64,000 nucleotides of DNA from Cyclospora cayetanensis (GCF_002999335.1 NW_020312546.1:1-64000), one strand, 5' to 3'; positions 1 to 11,770 are shown, counted from the first letter of the stretch. Numbers and translations are program-made. Notes: generated by a model not told the origin, from the letters alone.

Positions 1-1300
1 TCAACAAATCTGGGGCCTGGAGACTGCACTAACTGTGAACAGGCAAATCGCACTTCGGTCTTCGCCTCTTGTGATCACAGAGCCGCCTACAAATAGTGTG
101 GAGAAGCGCTAGCAGTTTAGGACCAGAACGTCAAATTCTATCCGCCCGAAAGTGACCTTTGATCAGTCTTTAAATGCGGCTTGACCTTCGGTGGATCCTT
201 CCACTGCGCCGGAGCCAGCGTGGGGGCTTGCCGCTTCCCTGATAAACCTTCCTGACTTTCCGGGTAGTCCGTTTCCATTGGGTCTAGTACCGGTGGTTAC
301 ACTCTTTCAATTTGTTTGAGCTTGGCTTTCCGGATTGTATAACTCAATTCCTTAAAATAGAGCTAGGTACTTTGTTGGAGGCTGTCAGGAGGTGCATTGG
401 AGCGTGGGTTTCCTGTAGTCCCGTTTTCTGGTCAGTCGTAAAACTGTAGGCTAAGTCCAGCTTACGAAGCCCCTTTATTCTTAGCTAGTAAAAACTAATT
501 TAGCCCTTCCTGATCAGCTGCAGAAACAACGATCGTGCTTAATTCCTCATGAAACCTTCAGGGGTGCACCGTTTCTGCAAGCCTCACCTGTTGTCGCTCA
601 ATTTCTGAGAAGCTGCGCAGCCTGCTACGACCTGAGGTGACAAGCCGAATAAACCCTAAATAGGCTACTGATCATTCAACTGTTTGTGTACGCTGGGGTT
701 TGCACAAGCCAAAATTTCGTATCTCTTCATATTGGTGTATCCCTAGATTCGTTTGCATGAGCTCTTTCAATTCTTCTGAAGCTTGCAAGTGAGCTAATTT
801 CAGCATCAACCAACGAAACCTGGGATTGAATAAAGGCTTGAACTGTAGCAAGCCATTCTCGCAGACAGGTTCGATTGCATAAATGGAGCCACCATAAGAG
901 TGCTCCTTCCTTCAACGAAGCCGTAAGGATTACTTGTTTCTTCTCCATTCACGGGGTACACAGCGAGGTACATCTTTAACGGGCCGACAGCCTTTTTAAG
1001 TACCTGCCCATTCTGACGGCCGTCATGTTTTGCTGGTCTGTATAACCTCATCTATCCATCCGTAATCATGCTATTGGCTGACATGCCATGCAATTTTGCC
1101 AGCTGTGGAGCTACTTTGCTCACGTGAGCTTGCACGTCGATCTCTGCCACCACCTCAATAGGCTCTGTGCCACCGGCTATTCCCAGCGTCGAAAGGCCGT
1201 TTTTTCTATGCTGTTGGCAGGAAATCACTGACTACCAAGTTAACAATCACCTTCATTTGAGTCAGACAGAATTTGTGCGGAAACCTGGCACTACTGCATC
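1..1300 (-). mobile_element. Ty3/gypsy-like LTR retrotransposon remnant, gag and protease part, running off the left edge
   Basis: A decayed retrotransposon read right to left. A gag-like polypeptide lies at about 1240-727, with a tryptophan-rich stretch (ALLWWLHLC) typical of retrotransposon capsid proteins. It is broken by an in-frame TAG just before 1051 and by a shift between two overlapping frames (1051-806 and 948-727). Bases 1-225 are the reverse complement of 11990-12215 and correspond to the gag-protease interval of the plus-strand element. The two copies also match near the gag start (about 1030-1120 against 11110-11220). The polymerase part would lie left of the window. The element is broken and not functional as read. 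Family assignment rests on the better-preserved partner copy. Confidence 0.7.
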
Positions 1301-1429
1301 CACAGCCAGCAGATGAACGGGTACTAGCTGCATCGAACCGAGTGGTGCTACCAACGGTAGTGCTCCATCTAACTTTTCCGTAGAGAGCCGCTTAACTCCA
1401 CACTTGATGCAGGCTCATAGAAACCCATC

Positions 1430-2400
1430 GAGTGTCTCTCAATAGGGCCTACTGCTTTCCCCCGCAAGATTCCGACTTGAGGGAAGAGGGAGAGCTAGGC
1501 TGCGCGTAGCTGCGCCCTCTGAGCACTCCATTTACAGGTAACTGCACGCAGCCTCTAGTGGACGCGCACACAAAACTGTGCCTTGGGGTGCTGAGCTGAA
1601 ATCAGTCTACAAAACTATGACACTTGCTACTATACTAAGTGGCTAGTCAATGTTTTTCCAGTTCTTAGTCAAATTTTACCTATGCAGTGAAAAATGCCGA
1701 TGTATAACTTACCCTTCCATGACCACTCTGCTCAATTTCTTCAGAAACTCTCGCAAACTTCGTTTGAAAGCTAAGTTCGTCATTGTACATCCAATGGAAA
1801 TCAATGCAGAACTCCACTCGCGTCGTCGGGAACAATCTAGTCTTACGCCTACGCACTAAATGGACCGACTGCTGCAGGGTTGCAAGTTCGATCCCACCAC
1901 CAAGAGTGCGCTACTTTGGTACTTGACACGAGTTGTTGCCTACAGGGAACAGGCAGCTTCACGCCAGCACTTGAAGTACTCTTTTGCCAGCTATGACGAT
2001 ATCTGTGCACACTGTTTTGTACATGTCACGTTTGGCATTTCTGCAGAATAGCGTATTAATTTACCTAGTGGACCTTTTTTACCCACAAGCAGCTAGCCCC
2101 AAATTCAGCTTTGCCATTTGGTCAGTCTTCAGCCACGTCCACAGTTAAGCTCGATATCCTTGTCAAGCATAATTTTTAGAATTGGGAATAGTGCGTAAAC
2201 AAAGCGAAGTCTGGAATTGCATTCTTCCCCACAATCGCTCTAGTTACACGTAATTTTAATCATTCTCTAATTTAGACGATCTAAGTGTGTTCTCGCTAGC
2301 CTGCTTCAGGGGCAGAGGGTCCTAATAGACTGTGAGCTTACAGGGCCCCTAGCTGGTTGCTGTACCTGCTCGGACCGCGGATTCAACTGCCAGAAACGCA
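1430..2400 (-). repeat. LTR-like repeat of the Ty3/gypsy family
   Basis: About 1 kb upstream of the minus-strand gag matches several other places. The stretch at 1440-1660 resembles 62600-62830 and the tail of 57640-58070. Its reverse complement resembles 10670-10765, just upstream of the plus-strand gag, which suggests a long terminal repeat or leader. The segment at 2130-2350, which includes a GCCTGCTTCAG core and 'cctaataga', recurs near 63715-63910 and in part at 40240 and, inverted, at 46415. LTR ends and target duplications could not be placed. Short open frames here (1650-1859, 1860-2051) are treated as chance. Confidence 0.5.
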
Positions 2401-2446
2401 GGTGAACGCGCGATTTCAATTATGGTCCACTATGTATACCTGCCAT

Positions 2447-3160
2447 CTAAGCGCATTTTTCTATTTGCTGCAAACGAGCTGTATTTTCAACCTGTTCAGG
2501 AGTGGGTACCACCAGATCAGGCTGGTGTAAAGCCGGCATGAGTGTGCGTCGTTTGGTTCGAACAAGATTCAGAAACAGCGAAGGGGGCATCGGAATGCAA
2601 CAGTTTACTAAAGCTTGCCGGAGATTCACTTTGATCAAACAACACAATTTCTTCTAGAGGGGGAGGATTGTCTTCCAGTAACTCCTCAGCAGGAGTGTGA
2701 AATTCTAGATACTCCTTTGGTGGCTTATTCGTTACACCTGAGCCATTTCCAGAGCACAAGCATAGGTGATTCCAAGTTGAATAAATGCAAAGAGAATCCA
2801 GAAAACTTTGTCATACTGAGTAACGCTCCCTCACGACTTTTCGTGAGGATGACAAAGTTGTGGTATCCACAATTCTTGCAGAAAGATTATATACCGCTTT
2901 TCCCTTCCTTCTGGGCAGCAGGCCTTTTCTGTGACACTGGTGTACGCTGCATGTTACAAGAGATTTTTGAGAGGGGCATGCATATTTGTAGGTCGCCAGT
3001 GGTTTGAGATCGCAGAACCTAGGTGCACAAATCAAACATTTGCGATTGCACACGGGTCTGCACCTACACTTGACAGCAACGCAAGGCTGTAACTTGAGAA
3101 TAGTTGTGAATTACCTGCATTTGACTCCCGTACGCAATTGTACTGACTACTTAGCCTCTC
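2447..3160 (-). CDS. Possible small Cys-rich (zinc-binding-like) protein gene, multi-exon, not recognised
   Basis: The minus strand between about 3160 and 2520 has a cysteine-rich reading frame with cysteines spaced C-x5-C-x-C-x3-C-x3-C-x2-C-x4-C, then further CxxxC pairs about 20-35 residues on. This would suit a zinc-binding fold. A later segment (about 2874-2819) is followed by a good donor (GTATGA) and an acceptor (GCTCAG) that join in phase to an acidic, proline-rich exon ending near 2517-2630. Linking the Cys-rich exon to the next one needs either a 20-base intron (2875-2894) or a shift. Start, stop and family are unknown. The plus-strand frame at 2615-3007 overlaps and is taken as a shadow, though it cannot be excluded. 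Confidence 0.35.
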
Positions 3161-3577
3161 CGCTACGCTATGTATGCCTCCATGCTTCGCGATGAAGCTA
3201 GGTTCCCAAAAAACTAAATGCCTCCACATTAATTGAACAGTACACTGGAATGTCATACTAGCATGCTCGCTTATCTTCATCACGTGCATGACCTCATTAT
3301 TTAACAATTAGCCAGCCTACGCATGGTATTTAGAGACGACGCTGTTTAGGAGGTATGCAGAAAGAAAGAAGTAGTGCACATTAACTCGACGTGGCTGGCG
3401 TCTTAAAGTGATTCAGCCCGGTGAATGGAATCACATTGGGCCTTGAACAGTGCAGTGGACACAGTGCATATAAGAAAAGTACTGCTGCTGAAGCAAGTGA
3501 ACGTTTTACTATCACATGTTGCAGTAGACCGCCTACCTAGTTCGGGTTTCCAGCGGGTTGAAAAAAGGTTCCAAGCA

Positions 3578-6060
3578 TCAAAAGGTGATTATGGAAAGGC
3601 GGATATTGGACTGGACTGCAGTAGATCTAATGACTTCGCTTACCGTAGATGCGTCTGGAGATACGATGTCAGGTAGCCTCAACTGCGTGATTTTGCCTAT
3701 AAGATCACCACAGCACTCCATGAGAGTACTCAGATTTGAGCAGTGTACCATGTTTTAAGTGATGCTTCGGTTGTCACGCCTGTGTGGCGAGGGTGGGTTA
3801 GGTATCCGCTGGTTATTGCAATACGTAAACACTGCCAATGAACGCAATAGAGATTCAAAATACGCAAGTCCCATATGTATCCTTGAGACGCATGGTACCC
3901 ATCAGTTTAGAGTGTACAGAGGCATGAGCGAGCATGCAATTTTTTCCTACCCTTAACTGCCACCCGAAGATACTCGGGGTGTACATCGACGTCAATTAAT
4001 GTTGTTGACAAGTGCCTGCGAAATCGGTGATGAACTCCCTTGACTGTGCGGTTCTCAGGTCACAGTGGCCCTAAGAAGTGCGGTATGAAGACATATTCTA
4101 CAGCAATATCAGGAACAGCGCATCGCTGCTTTGCACACCTCGGTAAGTGAAATGTCGCTACTATCTGTCCTGGCTTGCAGCAATGGTCTATTGTAAACTT
4201 GAGCCGCCCTGTGGACAAAAGAAAATAAGTCTCTTGTAGGCCACACACGCTGCGATAAGCGCCAACAAAAACTTTCAGTTCTACCTTTGACTGAATAATT
4301 TTAGGTAATTACTCTTTTCCGCTTCTCATCAGCTATAACTCACACACCTTCATTGCACTGACGAATTTCTCCCTTACTGTTGTAAGGCTCAAAAGACTTG
4401 ACCTGCAGCGAAGATGAGAGTAGTATCTAAGGCTTGTTATACCGTATGGTCGGAAACCATGGGCAGAACTGCGGCGTTCCATGCCTACCTTTTTTTCCGT
4501 TGCGTTGGTTTTTGAACACTCTGTCTTGCTCTGCGGCACAACATAGCACATGATACAGGCTATCTAAAGACACTTGCTCGGGGGGGATAACCTTCGGCAT
4601 GATGCATTTGCTTGGGATTAAGGATAAGGAAAGTATAGAGTCCTTGAAACCCTGGTTCAGTTTAAACTCCCCATAAACTAAAGGCTAGCTCTCTAGTATT
4701 GTGCTTTGAAGTCCACTTCCCTTACACTCGTCATTTCAAGATACATTCTTCTGCGATTTTCCCGAGTATACGCATCCGGTGAATCGTTTGCTGCGGGTCC
4801 ACACACACTCTGGCGTTGTCTTGTCTTACGAAGATACCAGTTCGAAGTAGTAATTACACTTGTATAATGTGCTCAAGATTGCAAAGTAACCCTTAAAGCT
4901 GGCAGAGTAGCTTGATTCCCTTCAATCACACTTGCAATTCCTGCGCAGCGCCGTATTTCGTCACGAAGATCTTCACGCAAGGCAGCTAACGATCGCAATG
5001 CTTCTATGCGCTCAACGGGTGTCACGGCCTTCCCATCGAGCTGTTTTAATTGAGGTAGCATAGCTATGGTAAGATGCCTATATCCTTTCCACCTGCACTT
5101 AAATTTGACATATCTTCAAGGCCTTTCAATGAAGGTTTGCGACTATCTAAGGGGACAAGAATAATGTGTCAATTCAATCCAGTAAATAGAGAATTCCTAT
5201 AGGCCCAATAAGCTGCACTACAATGGAGTGGGTGCACCCACTCTGCGCACGGGTTTCCCATGAGATACAGGTCTTCCAGACAATCATTTCTTCGAAGATT
5301 TTCAAGTGATATCTCCAGGCATTCCAGTCCAATGAAATTGACCGTAAGGTCCAGCTGTAGACCCCCAAAACCGAGGACAAAACAATGCGAAAACTGGATA
5401 TCCTGTTACAGTTTCTATAGCTCCTATAGAGCAGGTCGACTATCGGTCATATTCTGCCCAATCGCTTGGTTCTACAAGAGAAATCGAATTGAAGTTGGCA
5501 TGGAAGTACCAGCTATAGCTTGCCTTTTTGAGACTTTCGCACCGTTCAAGGTTCTCAGCGACCACAATGTTATTGAGCGCAACATTTAGATACTCTAATT
5601 GTTTTAGCCTCCCGAGATTTTCTAGCCGCTCTGTATGGCAACGCAGTCGGGCGCTGGTTATATTTTGAAGCAGACACACCCTGGCGGTACAGTTCTCCAG
5701 AAGTGGAAAAGTTTTCGCTTGACAGAGTTTTCGTCGAAGTATCAAGAATTATAATCAATAAGACTAGTTGCAGCTACAAGATATCAAGATGCCATATACA
5801 GGCTACTGTGCATTAAAAATAATTAACAGACGTGCGGTGATGTCCCCTTATCTTGCCAATTCATGCGCACTGTTCGTAGGCATAGCTTACCTACCAATCA
5901 GATTGTTTTGTAGAAGGAGGATTTTCAAGTCTTTGCATAAACGATCAATGAGTTCGATTTTTTCAATTTCGAGTTGATGCAAAGCAATTTCTTCCAGCTT
6001 TTCCAAGAGGTCTTCATTGTGCTCCGATTTACGACGAATTAGCTCCTCTGTTATTCTCAT
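3578..6060 (-). CDS. DNAAF11: DNAAF11 (LRRC6/TILB/Seahorse), dynein axonemal assembly factor
   Basis: Ten exons give 337 residues in one frame: 6060-5895, 5630-5524, 5354-5222, 5063-4891, 4809-4726, 4530-4489, 4402-4348, 4208-4139, 4015-3951, 3696-3578. The start ATG ([10 protein letters not shown]) aligns with the conserved N-terminus of LRRC6. Leucine-rich repeats fill exons 1-4, with the family landmarks [38 protein letters not shown] and LPQLKQLDG. Exons 5-7 are a charged linker ending [11 protein letters not shown]. Exons 8-10 carry the C-terminal CS/p23-like domain ([19 protein letters not shown]). The protein works in the cytoplasm in preassembly of axonemal dynein arms, with other DNAAF proteins and chaperones (family knowledge). 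It is shorter than the roughly 466-residue human protein, mostly in the linker. Intron 2 starts with GC. The exon 3 donor is uncertain: the T|GTAGTG used leaves about three residues fewer than expected. CFAP52 lies divergently next door. Confidence 0.93.
5355..5523 (-). other. GC-AG intron 2 of DNAAF11
   Basis: The exon before ends ...AAAAAG and the intron opens GCAAGC and closes CTACAG. Splicing there joins CESLKK to LDLTVNFIG without a gap, as family alignment requires. GCAAG is the usual form of the rare GC donor class spliced by the major spliceosome. Confidence 0.85.
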
Positions 6061-7385
6061 CTCCAATGCTGGGTTCCCTGAGCGTGAGCGGAGAGGAGCA
6101 ACACAAAAGGTATAGAACATTAGGCTCAGCAAATTGCCAAGCTTAAAGGACAGAAAAAGTGCCCGGCCAGCGCGCAAATAATGTGAATCAAGTTATGGTA
6201 GACGAATTTGGGGCTGCGCGATGCTCGGTATCATCCAAACACTCGACCAATTTTCATAGTTCATTTATGTAACGTAGCCTGAACCAGTAGGATTTGCACA
6301 CTCCAAGCAGTTTGTTGCTTTGGGTGTGCATAGAACTAGCTTGGAACGACAAAAAAGAAATGGTTCACTTTCATTTAGAGAAACGTTGGTCTGGCCCCGA
6401 GCCTCTGTGTTACGGATAGCAGTGCCTGTGCTGCTCATGCTTTGGACACGATTTCGCCATTGCTTACGGTTGCAAGACAGCAGTCGTGTTTTGGCTTTTC
6501 TCAATGCCGTGAAGGCAGGAACACTTTTACTATTTGTTTGCATCAGGTGTTTTAGGCTTTCCTTCCTTCTTATTTAATAATGGAGCACCCAATCGTGGAC
6601 AAAAAAAGTGACTACCTGGTGAGCAATGGAGCACCAATAATGCTGCACCGCCGCCTAGTAATTGCTGGAGAAAACTTTTTATCGCTGCGTTTAACTGGAT
6701 TACTTTCACCGTCAGAAATTTCTCGCAAATACCTTAAGAGGCTTCTCCTGAAAGCTCCTTGTTTCCTTTCGAGGTCTATGTCATTCTTAGTGCATGCACC
6801 TGCCAACCAGCCCCATCGGCGTACCGGTATGTGCACTCACCTGGCAGGAAGTTTGGACAGGTTTGCTGGCAAGTAGTTTTGACCAATATTGCTCTATATA
6901 AGCCTGTACGTGTCAGCCCATGCTGTTCTTTAATAGCACGTTAGGTCAAACAAGCAGTAGGTAACATGTGCACGGACCCGCCGAGAAGCTGCTTCCTCAC
7001 CACAGTGAGTTTGCAATTAACGTGTCCCTTTGTAGTTTACACGGAATCCGTGTAGACATCACCCTGAAGGCTTTTGGTTAGAAAGAATACTAGTGCGCTC
7101 TTACACGATACCTGTTGGGTTTGGCATTTTCACCATATCCTTGCTATTGCATGCGCACGCCAACCTGCCGTCAGTGCAATCCTAATATCACTTGCAAGTC
7201 TGTTTGGTATGTCTAATGTTTCCTCTTTACGCACATGACTGGAGCATCTGGCGTGTGAGGTCCTGCTTTGGATGAGTCGTTGGGTACTCACTCTCTTTTG
7301 GGTACAAAGTCTGTGCTCAATGGGCTCCTTCTCCAAGGAAGCATCTTAAGGCAGGAAGCATTCACTCATGAAGCATTCCTAGCCC
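6061..7385. promoter_or_regulatory. Intergenic region between divergent DNAAF11 and CFAP52
   Basis: About 1.3 kb separates the two start codons, so both promoters must lie here. Several 60-98 residue frames cross it on both strands (for example 6265-6543, 6580-6876), but none has family features and they overlap each other. No convincing TATA element or X-box-like motif was identified by eye. A shared ciliary regulatory element is an inference from gene arrangement only. Confidence 0.4.
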
Positions 7386-10133
7386 ATGCAATGCACGATG
7401 GAGAACTCAAAAAAAGATTGTATGGAGCTTGCTGCCCTTATTGGCGTCAATGGTACATCCAAGCAATGCATGGCTTTGCATCCTGACAACAAACGGCTAA
7501 TCTTCGCTCTCGGTTATTCAATAGCTGTCCGTGACCTTACAACAAGCTCTGAAACTTTCTTGTGTGGCCATGACAACTACGTGACGTGCATTTCCATCAG
7601 CAAGGATGGAAAGCTTCTCGCTAGTGGGCAACGGACACACAATAGCTTTTTGGCAGACATTGTCATTTGGGACCTCGAAAATGCGCTGGAGCTTGGAAGA
7701 CTCAGGTGGGCACGCTTGTGTGACACTTTTTCAAAAGCCTTTCTTAGCTTATAGTTATCGATAAATCCGATTCTACAGACAGAGCACAGTGACTGGAGAG
7801 CATGCTCTCAGCTTCCATAAGGGCTCGGTGGAATGCCTTGACTTCTCTTGTGACAACGAGTTCCTGGTCAGCCTTGGGGGTGACAGCTGCAACACGTTGG
7901 TGTTATGGAGCATCAAGGAGAGGAAGCTCCTATGCGGAACAACGGCTGCGTTGGAGACGGCGAAATGTTTAGCCTTTTATAATAATTCATCATATATGTT
8001 CTTATCCGGTATGTGCTTTTTTCGTTACCTTAAGAATAGCAAGTGGTGACTTTTTGCAGCTCGAGAAATACGCGTAGGGAGTAAACCTTTATGTATGCTA
8101 ACCGTTATGCTCAGCTGGCATATCGCACATTCGAATTTGGGAGATAAATGCCACTACGAAGAAGATGACCCCGAGAGGCTGCAACCTGGGTAAACTTCGC
8201 AGAACTTGCAACTCCGTAGTTATCCACCCAGCGGATACAGTGGCATACTGTGGAACGCAGTCTGGTAAGCTTTCCCTAAAGGAACCATCCAAGAGGATGC
8301 AAGCGCCCTTATCTATACTGGTTGCTTACTAGAAAACATGTGCACGCTTCGTCATCAACTACTCGAATCTTACGGTGGTGGGGATGCGACGAGGTGGTAC
8401 GAGGATAATATGTGGACACCTCCTGAGGGATATTGAATGCCGCAGGAGACATTCTCGAGATATCACTTCAGACTGGGTTAATGAAACGGCATGGACCTCC
8501 TAAACAACGACTCGAGGGAGGCGTCACTTCAATGGCATTGCTTAACAACCACCTTTTTGTCGGCACAGGAGATGGCCAATTGCACCGTTTGGGACTGGAA
8601 ACATTAGCCCCTATCGCTTCCTGCCAGGTCCCTGGTGCCTTTACCTCCATCATCTCAACTCCTAAGAGTTCTTCCATTTGGGGGGTGACGGCAGAAAACA
8701 GTCTATACAGGATCGATGCCCAGACAATCACTCCACGTCTCGAGCACTGTGCCCAAACTGGCAATATAAATCAGGTGGTATTTCCAGAAGGTTGCTCTCA
8801 TATCTTAGCCACTTGTTCAGCATCCGATATTCGAATCTGGAACGTGAAGAACTGCAAGGAGCTGCTGAGGATTCGGCTTCCTAGTGCTGAGTGCTTGTGT
8901 ATCGCTTTCGCTCCTGATGGTTCTGCGGTGATATCAGGATGGAAGGATGGAAGAATTCGTGCATTTGCTCCAGAGACAGGAAAGCTGCTCTTTTGCATTG
9001 ATCAAGCTCATAAAGGCGGCGTAACGGGTATTGCTGCAACAAGTGTGGGGAGGCGGTTGGCCTCCGGTGGACTATCTGGTCAGTTTCGGGTGTGGCAAAT
9101 ACGCAACAACTCGCAGGAGCTGCTTGCTAGTCGAAAAGAGCATCGAGGGAAGATTTGTTGTTTGCGTCTCCGTCGCAACAACATTCATGTCAGTTCCTCG
9201 CAATCATAATTACTGTGCATGGTCTTCACTGGCAGTTGTAGAGGTAAATTGTAGCGTACTAGAACTGCTGCTTCATTACTCCAGCCCGTATTGGAACACG
9301 CCTTTATTGGATCGTGGTCACACATTTGAAAGCGTGGTGCCTCAGGCCCTCACTGCTGCGGAGGACGGGACCATCATTGTGTGGGACATGACAACATACA
9401 CATCTATTTTGTCAATTAACGAAAGTACATTATTTCGAGTACGTTCATGCCAATACATGCTCCAGACACGCTGCCAATATGCACATGTCCTACGTCTGGC
9501 ACATCCCCGACATTGCCAGGCATATGTTGGCTCGCAATAATTGAAAGTGAGAAAGTACAACGAGGCACTGTGTGCGGCTTGTGGAGCTGATGTCAGAACG
9601 CCACTTTTTCTGCCGACGAAATCCACATTCTCGCCACAGGGAGCGATCGGAAAGTGCACTATTTTGACTCATTGGATGGCACGAAAATAAGGGACATTGA
9701 CGCTGCTGAACAAGGAGACATACATTGTATAGCGTACCATCCAAGCGCTCCACTGTTTTGTACTGGTTAGCCATGTTCTGTACGAAAAAAACGCTTTGCT
9801 ACACAAATAAAGTCCACATCTAAGAACAGGAATTCTCCAAGTACCTCTTCGGGAGCACAACCAAGCTTCCCATACTCTGCATACTGGGCCCTATTCGCAA
9901 ACTCTTCTTGGCTACGGCTCTTCTTTTCAGGCGGCGATGATCAATCACTTCGGTTATGGAGATATGAGTCGGGTGAATGTGCAATGCTATCCCCTTGGCA
10001 CGCCGACAATGTGCGATGTGCGTGTTTTAGTCCCGATGGAACAGTCCTTGTCTCCGGAGGAAATTGTGGGGTTATTCATTTTTGGCGAGTCCCTGACCAC
10101 CTTATAAAAGGGGATAGTGCAGTGCCATCCTAA
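7386..10133 (+). CDS. CFAP52: CFAP52 (FAP52/WDR16), WD40 cilia and flagella associated protein
   Basis: Seven exons join in frame to 635 residues (human about 620): 7386-7705, 7779-8008, 8115-8264, 8446-9188, 9346-9438, 9597-9765, 9931-10133. Introns are 73, 106, 181, 157, 158 and 165 bases, all GT-AG; intron 4 opens GTCAGT. WD40 blades run the whole length, ending in motifs such as VIWDLEN, RIWEIN, IRIWNVKN, FRVWQI, IIVWDM and LRLWRYESG. Family hallmarks include ALIGVNG near the N-terminus, SGWKDGRIRAFAPETGKL in the middle and SGGNCGVIHFWRVP at the end, giving two beta-propellers. In known axonemes the protein sits inside the B-tubule near the inner junction of the doublet. ATG at 7386 is chosen because it precedes the aligned N-terminus; an in-frame ATG at 7398 is an alternative. 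DNAAF11 is divergent upstream. Confidence 0.95.
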
Positions 10134-10650
10134 TGCTCTGCACGAAGAGCCTACATTTGAGGGGATGCCGGTTGTCGATGCCTAGCCACTATGCACACAA
10201 TTTGTAAGTGATAGACTAGCGAATCGCCTCATAAGACGGTGTCGAATCACACTTGACACATTGGACAGACCCTTCTTTCACTTTATTAGCTAGCATCCGT
10301 TTGTCCAGAGAGCCAATACGTTACCTGCGATAGCCCTAGACAGCAGGAGACTTTCGTTACATTCTGGCACCCCGTGGCTGGAGGAGACTGGTTTGACGCA
10401 CGCCGGCGTAGGGCAAGCAAATAACTGTTCATTGGGATCTAGATCTCTTTACACCTTTTACCACATTTTCGACAACCGCTAATCTTCGCTTGTTCAGATT
10501 TATGATACCTGCATCCCTCAAAATATTCAGCTTACTGTAAAGTGGTAAAGCGATTCCTATGTACGCTCTACTACGCTAGTTATATCAATTATTTTAGAAA
10601 AACTGATTAATTGTTATCTCTGTATTTTTGTTGGCGAGTGTTGTTAGGTC
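10134..10650. other. Intergenic, no feature recognised
   Basis: The sequence downstream of the CFAP52 stop should hold its polyadenylation site, but no clear AATAAA was assigned. It becomes AT-rich towards 10600 before the LTR-like region begins. No open frame of note. Confidence 0.5.
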
Positions 10651-10770
10651 GATATAAAAGACACAGTGATGTGCGTGCGTGCGCTAGACGCTCTGTGCAA
10701 CTAACTGTTAACGCTCAGAGTGCTCAGACAATGCAGCTCCATATACCCATGTCAGGACTTTGAGGGGCGT
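10650..10770 (+). promoter_or_regulatory. LTR-like promoter/leader of the plus-strand Ty3/gypsy element
   Basis: A TATA-like box (gatataaaag, 10651-10660) is followed by a GC-rich segment at 10670-10765. That segment matches, in reverse complement, 1480-1600 beside the minus-strand copy, including the shared core GAGTGCTCAGA. A repeat found upstream of gag in both copies fits an LTR carrying the element's promoter. The primer-binding site and LTR borders were not identified. Confidence 0.5.
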
Positions 10771-11181
10771 AGGCAGGAGCGCGAGTGGTTTTTTGAGAAG
10801 CGCTTAATAATTCTCCGCTCGCTTTGTATTGTTCGGGTAATTAAGTGCCTCCCCACGGACACCAGCGCTAGCTACATCAGTTGGTTGCACCACATGGTTC
10901 GATGTAGCTGTTTCCTGCTTATTCACTGGCGGGGGATGCACGGGAATGTCAGGCTCCCTAACGTCACTTGAATGGCTTTGATCAATGTATTTGACCCCTC
11001 GGCAAGCCAAACGCCTGCAACAAGGGACTGGGTAGAAAATACCTCTGGTCTATGAGGCAGACGGTGGCTGAACGAGTTTTGGGGGCCACTCACATACCTA
11101 TAAAGTAATTTCACTGCAGTAGCTCCACAGCTGGCAAAGCAGCAATATTTGTGGGCTAACTAAACGTTTATAGATGCATGC

Positions 11182-11770
11182 ATGATGTTATACCCACCAG
11201 CAAAGTACGGCAGCCGGATGGCTGGGCAGCACTGGAGGTGTTCTTCAGCCAAACGGATATGTACCTCACCTAGCTATTCCTCTAAAAAGGGACAAGTGCT
11301 CCTCATAGCTTGTGTATCAAAGGAAAAGTACTTAAGTGATGGCTTTATTCATGTAAAAGAAGTCGGCTCCGTGCACGGATTGCTGCATGTCAAGCCTTTA
11401 GGCAGGCTCTGGCTCAAACGTTTATTCCGAAGTCGCACCAGCAATCTCTGGAGGAATTGAGAGAGCTCGTGTTAAAGGATTTATAATTAGATCGGTGTAC
11501 GGAAAAACATAAAACCTTGGCTTGCGCAACCACAACGTAAACAAACAGTTGATTCACCAGTGGCCTAGTTTGACTCTTCTCAACATGCCGTCAAAGGAGG
11601 TGGCAGGCCGTGCAGAGACTGAGCAATTAAAAAAGACCAATGGGACCTGTACAAATCACAGGCGACTTGAAATTTGCCGAGAAAAGCCCAACCGCTCTGT
11701 CCGTAGCTGCAGAGGGAGAACTAAGCCAGCATACATAAGCTATGAATGCAGAGGCTTCAGATGGACCTAG
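11182..11770 (+). pseudogene. Degenerate gag of the Ty3/gypsy element
   Basis: The frame starting at 11182 (MMLYPPAKYG...) aligns with the minus-strand copy's gag start at 1051 (MRLYRPAKHD...). The DNA just upstream (about 11118-11145) matches around 1090-1125. Similarity fades by about 11460, and the following frame at 11522-11770 is charged and may continue it. Several breaks are present. The role would be capsid/nucleocapsid. No zinc knuckle was seen. Confidence 0.6.

Noticed and set aside
1880..1900. tRNA-like B-box (agttcgatccc)
   Set aside because: The flanking bases do not form the five-pair T stem and no matching A-box or acceptor stem is present; it lies in an LTR-like repeat.
2615..3007. 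130-residue plus-strand ORF
   Set aside because: The minus strand has a patterned cysteine frame with phase-matched splice sites, which explains the open plus frame better; not fully excluded.
9031..9540. 169-residue ORF overlapping CFAP52
   Set aside because: It mixes an intron and out-of-frame exon sequence; the WD40 frame continues through exons 4 and 5 instead.
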